Assembly: GCA_963682175.1 (NCBI GenBank)
Contig: OY821772.1
Coordinates: 57,930,925-57,994,924, forward strand
Origin: Triglochin maritima
Lineage: Eukaryota; Streptophyta; Magnoliopsida; Alismatales; Juncaginaceae
Direction of reading: 5' to 3'
Length of the DNA: 64,000 nt
This document shows, one piece after another, positions 59,487-64,000 of this stretch. Below the pieces are notes generated by a model. It was given only the letters and a program-made list of their open reading frames with translations. It was not told where the DNA came from and did no database searches. The position numbers were made by a program, and so were the translations under genes. How positions within the stretch are numbered: the first letter of the stretch is position 1; each line of letters starts with the position of its first letter.

Positions 59487-61511
59487 ATGGACACCACCAC
59501 CGCCGCCGCCGCCGCCACCATGGCAAGAGAGAGCCGGTGGGTCCTATCTCTCTCCTTGCTCGCCAAATGCGGCGCCACCCCGGTGTCTCTCACACTTCTT
59601 ATCCTCACAATTCTCTCCCTTCTGGTGTTCTCCCTCCTATACTGGGCCGTTCCTGGCGGCCCAGCATGGGGGAGATACTGGTGGACAAAGGTATCTATTC
59701 GTACCAGTATCCGTCCCATACCAGGCCCTCGAGGTTTTCCTTTTATAGGAAGCATGAGCCTGATGACCGGCCTTGCGCACCGCAAACTCGCGGTTATCGC
59801 GAGGCGTCACGGAGCGGAACGCCTTATGGCGTTCAGCATCGGGGAGACCAGAGCAATCGTCACAGGTAACCCCAACGTGGCAAAGGAGTTGCTAACAAGC
59901 AACGCCTTCGTCGACCGTCCTGCCAAAGAATCAGCCTACGCGCTGATGTTCCACCGGGCCATCGGGTTCGCCCCGTACGGGGTGTACTGGCGCACCCTCC
60001 GCAAAATCGCGGCGGCACACCTATTCTCTCCTAGGCAAATCAATTCCTCCGAGAGACAACGTAGCGAAATCGCTACCGAGATGGTCGCTTTCTTAAAAGG
60101 GTATTCAGCTAAGGAGGCTATTGAGGTTCGGGACGTGATGAAAGTCGCATCGCTTAACAACATGATGTGGTCGTTGTTCGGAAAGAAGTACGTGATGGGA
60201 GAGGAGAGGAGTAAGGAAGTGGAGGAATTGCATGGGATGGTGGAGGAAGGTTACGATCTTCTCGGGAAGCTCGATTGGTCGGACCACCTCGGGTGGCTTT
60301 GTAACTTCGATTTGGAGGGTATCAAGAGTCGGTGCTCGCAGCTGGTGCCGCGGGTTAATCGGTTCGTTAGAAGCATCATCAGAGAGCACCGTGAAGGTGC
60401 GAAGCGGCCGGGGCAGAGCCAAGATTTTGTTGATGTTTTGCTAAGTCTTCAGGGCAGCGAGAAGTTGTCGGATGATGATATAGTTGCTGTTCTCTGGGTA
60501 AGTAAATCCATTACAACTATAATTGACCATGCATGCATGATTCCTTGATTTACTTCTAGTTAGCTTTCAACCGAAATTGAGTTTTACGATCGTTATTAGA
60601 AAATAATTTCACAGTGTGTTATGTATAAGTTATAAAAAAATTCACTCGTAATCAATTGATTTTGAGCTTCGACAAAATAAAAGGATGTTTTTGTCATAGT
60701 TATGGTAATAAAATAACTTTAGTTTATCTAGAAAACGTAGCATCATGTTCTCGGCTCAAGAAATAAAACAATGGTCTTCTAACCTGTTCTGGAAATCTCT
60801 TTAGAGAATTGTTTGCGATTTCATTCGAAAAGGACGTTATTTTTTCCTTTCAATATTTAAAAATTCAATTGCTTGGTGTAGGAAATGATATTTAGAGGAA
60901 CAGACACTGTTGCAGTTCTTATGGAGTGGGTTATGGCTCGGATGGTTCTCCACCCCACGGTCCAAGACAAGGTGCACACCGAGCTCGATCGGGTTGTAGG
61001 CCGGTCGAGACATGTAACCGAACCAGACTTATCCAATATGGTCTACCTACAAGCCATCATAAAGGAGACATTAAGGCTACACCCTCCGGGCCCACTCCTT
61101 TCCTGGGCCCGCATGTCCACGTGTGACACCACCCTCGATGGTCACCACATCCCCTCGGGGACCACCGGCATGGTCAACATGTGGGCCATAACCCACGACC
61201 CGGCAGTCTGGTCTGACCCATCCGAGTTCCGACCCGAGAGGTTTTTGGAGAATGAAGGGGGACTCGGTGTTTCAGTATTCGGGTCGGATCTAAGGTTGGC
61301 GCCATTCGGGTCGGGTCGGAGGAGCTGTCCGGGTAAGGCTATAGGTATGACCACCGTTACGTTTTGGATTGCAACCCTTCTACATGAGTTCAAGTGGCTT
61401 CCGGTGTCGTCGGATGTGACACGTGGAGAGGTGGATTTGTCGGAGATCCTTCGTCTCACGTGCGAAATGGCAGTCCCGCTTAAGGTTAGGGTGTGCCCGC
61501 GATGCCAGTGA
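59487..61511 (+). CDS. CYP78A: Cytochrome P450, CYP78A subfamily
   Basis: Exons 59487-60497 and 60882-61511 (TGG/GTAAGT donor, GTGTAG/GAAATG acceptor, 384-nt intron, phase 0) encode 546 residues, normal for CYP78A, with no lesions. A membrane anchor lies at about residues 34-55, followed by the [13 protein letters not shown] hinge. The family-typical [29 protein letters not shown] region comes next, split here for length: [18 protein letters not shown] then [11 protein letters not shown]. The I-helix is FRGTDT, the K-helix KETLR, PERF is RPERF, and the heme loop is [14 protein letters not shown] with its axial Cys at about 61327. CYP78A enzymes (KLUH type) sit in the ER and control organ and seed size by an unidentified mobile signal; the substrate is not established. 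A second ATG 11 codons in (MARESRW) is a possible alternative start. The paralogue cannot be fixed without a tree. Confidence 0.95.
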
Positions 61512-61870
61512 AACGAAGTATGTGGTTTATACATATTATATAACATAGCATGTATGTATGTATGTATATATGTATGTGTAATACGGGTTTATATATCTAT
61601 TACGTATATGTGTCTGTGTGTTTTTCTTGGTACACCCGTTTCTTTGTTTTTTAGGTTTGGTGTTTTGATGTGACGTAATATACTACAAATTTTCTAATGA
61701 GATGGTGTTATGATGTTTGGGCAAGATTGCACGGAAGGATATCATTGGTTCAGACTTGAGAGTTATGATGGTATAATAATTTTGTGGGGTTGAAAGGATC
61801 TTCCAACTTTCATATTAAACCAGCATGAAGTCATAGCAAACAACACGACAACACAAATTATCTAAACTTG
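61512..61870. other. P450 3' flank
   Basis: 3' sequence after the TGA, beginning with TATGTATG-type short repeats (61545-61580). No clear poly(A) signal was assigned. Confidence 0.4.
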
Positions 61871-61876
61871 TCGCCT

Positions 61877-62561
61877 CGGTTTTAAAAACCGGACCGAGAT
61901 CTGGAACTAACCCGGTTCGGTCCGTGAAAAAATGCCCTTATCTGAACTGCAGTGAACCGAAAAAACCGATCGAACATATTGCCTTTTTCGGTTTGGTCAA
62001 ACTAAGTTCAACCGTTTTTTCTTCAATTAAACAAAAATTACAAAATCAATAATTTTCCAGTTTCCAACCCCACATCCTCACTCCTCTGTCCCAACTCCAT
62101 CCCCACCTCCTCTCTCCTCAGTCCCGACTCCACCTATGTCTTCTCAATCCCAACTCCACCCACGCCTTTTCGACCCGACTCCACCAGTCCACCTCGCCTC
62201 GAGTACTTAGTCCTGACTCCGCAAAATTCAAACTCTTTGGTTATTTTTTTTGAATGCTTAACATGTGTGGTTAATTTTGTTGAATGCTTAGTATATGTGG
62301 TTAACTGTAAGGGTTATTGTAATTTGAAATGATTCGAAAATATTGAATATTTTATATTAAGAGTATTATGTGTTTATCTTAAAACTGGTTCAATCGATCG
62401 AACCGTCGTTATGGAGTCAGTTTGGTTCAACCATCGGTTCAGAATATGTTGATGTCATACTGACATTATCATCGATTGGATCAGGTTGAACCGTTGGTTG
62501 GATCACTTTGAACCAAATCAAACTGTTTTCGGTTTACTCTTCGGCTCGATTTTTAAAACAT
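61877..62561. mobile_element. Candidate non-autonomous DNA element
   Basis: GGTTTTAAAAACCGGACCGA at the left and TCGGCTCGATTTTTAAAAC at the right form imperfect inverted ends. Within them, GGTTCGGT/GAACCG motifs occur in both orientations, with a CT-rich centre (62060-62220). No TSD was recognised, so this remains a candidate. Confidence 0.4.
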
Positions 62562-62569
62562 TGCACATC

Positions 62570-64000
62570 ACTTCTAACCTATATCCAAATTTGAAATGAT
62601 TTACGAAAATGTCAACTCACATCTTTGAAAATAAGTGACCGATGTTATTGTAATTCCCGGGCATTGTTTAGACCAATTACCTTTCAAATTAATTTATTGG
62701 AGGGGAACAAGTTTACACAAGTGAATGACAATAAACAATGCTAAGATAAACCAAAAAGGATTAACCGGAATTTTTTTATTCTTGAGGTAATTAAGATCAT
62801 GGATTGAATCTCAGCTACACATTCGTATGTCTGAAATTTAAAATTTAATTGGGTAAAGTAAAGTATATAGATATTAAACAAAAACTAAGTAATTTGAAGT
62901 TTTACATTCATTCCATCCGAAAGTTTAACTAACTCGCTTCAATCAGTATGTAATTATTCGTAAGATACATTTATCATCAATTCATCATATGACGTCTGAA
63001 ACGTATGAAACAAGCCAAGACATTTTTCCAAAATAGTATGCAAGACATGTTATTAGAGCATAAATAGCAGTGCCCGAGGGTAGTCACATCAGCTTCTCTC
63101 TTTACCATGTCAGCCCACCCAACCCACCCAAAAAACTCCATTAATCACGCCCAGACTACCCTCATCCACTCTACATTCTCTTACGTCCGCGTCATTTGAA
63201 TATCAATCGTGGGAAAAATATTAAAAAAAATCACAAAAATTCTACAAAATCAAAACAAGTAAAAAACATATTTTGAGTTTTTTTTGAAAAACCTGTTTAA
63301 AACGAATTTAAAAACATTTTTAACAAATAACCAAAAATAAAATAAAAATCAGACCAATGGAAAAGGTAACACGTTCCCCGAGCGACCGCCCGGGCCCCCT
63401 TGTCGGGCACCTGGGCAACATATACTCGTTAACTCTGCTCTTACAGGGATAGATACCGTGTGACTCCACCATACCTGTCAAGGAGCCTTATTGAAACCGA
63501 TCATTGTTGACTTTCTGATAATTTTTATGATGCGGAGGATAGATCACGGAGAAAGTAATATATTGTAACGAAGTGGAGACCAGTGAGACGTTCTCTTGAA
63601 GGTGAGTAAAATTGCATCTGGTTATGCATAAAATAATTTGTGGGTCATCTAACAATAATAATTTGAATAAAAAACTTTAGGAAAAATATAATGAAAAGAT
63701 GGATACCATGGTGGGACATTTTTTAGGCTCTGTCCCTACCCCTACCCTATCTAAAATTCTAAACCTTTCAAGAGTCTAAACCACACATTGTGACCTCAAA
63801 TCGCAATCACGTATGAAATACTGATAGGAGATTGTAGATTAATGCTGAACTAAAGTAATATCTCTTTCTAAAGAAGAAGAAAAATCAAACCAGATGTCTT
63901 TTTTTGCGTGCATATTGTGTTTCTACCGGAACCAAAACAGCGTAACGGAAAACTTTCGCGCATGAAGCCCGTTAAGGGGCAAAATGTTCTTTAACATTTT
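62570..64000. other. Intergenic DNA with a possible MITE
   Basis: No gene. The stretch 63055-63450 has AGAGCA near its left end and TGCTCT near its right, each with a GTGCCCGA or TCGGGCAC motif further in, which may be weak inverted ends of a MITE. No TSD was established. Confidence 0.35.

Overview
This is nuclear DNA of a flowering plant, very probably a eudicot. The AT-rich intergenic sequence, the plant gene families (CYP78A cytochrome P450, galactose-oxidase-like GLOX, MIR166) and the plant transposon types (FAR1/SWIM-type MULE, hAT with BED and DUF659 domains, Ty1/copia, TRIM, tRNA-derived SINE, MITEs) all point there. The species cannot be named from the sequence. Host genes are few; most of the window is transposons in layers, many with readable target-site duplications (TSDs).

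Layout. 1-8385: the right-hand part of a large Mutator-like element (MULE) with a transposase gene (+) and a convergent Ulp1/SUMO-protease-like gene (-). Both are damaged. A 22-bp minisatellite fills one intron of each gene and the spacer between them. 8990-9784: exon 1 of a multi-pass membrane protein gene whose remaining exons are not in the window. 10977-11976: a 1000-bp non-autonomous hAT. 14042-21427: a GLOX gene, split in exon 1 by a copia element (14294-19334, TSD GCCGT). 21855-25345: TRIM-like remnant and two related PIF/Harbinger-like elements. 25355-27491: a non-autonomous MULE (9-bp TSD) carrying the same 22-bp minisatellite and a 139-bp-arm inverted repeat. 27643-29330: a hAT MITE and a cluster of MITEs sitting in TA microsatellite. 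31228-31360: a MIR166 hairpin on the minus strand.

34662-43148: solo LTRs. One (TSD AATCT) contains a second solo LTR (TSD GTCCG) nested inside it and an array of nine conserved 26-mers separated by unlike spacers; a third lies at 39273-41130 and a fourth at 42379-43148 (TSD AAACT), with a SINE between. Several of these share the palindrome GGTCGACC. 45094-50041: a minus-strand copia element whose LTRs differ at one base although its polyprotein is broken. 52146-55389: a decayed hAT with an 8-bp TSD. 59487-61511: an intact two-exon CYP78A gene with a good TATA box, the only full-length undamaged protein gene here.

The most unusual feature is the 22-bp minisatellite of the MULE family. It occurs in four separate arrays in two elements, with a constant half-unit around TCCGGAATAAGT, and it always reads in the sense direction of the gene that contains or precedes it.
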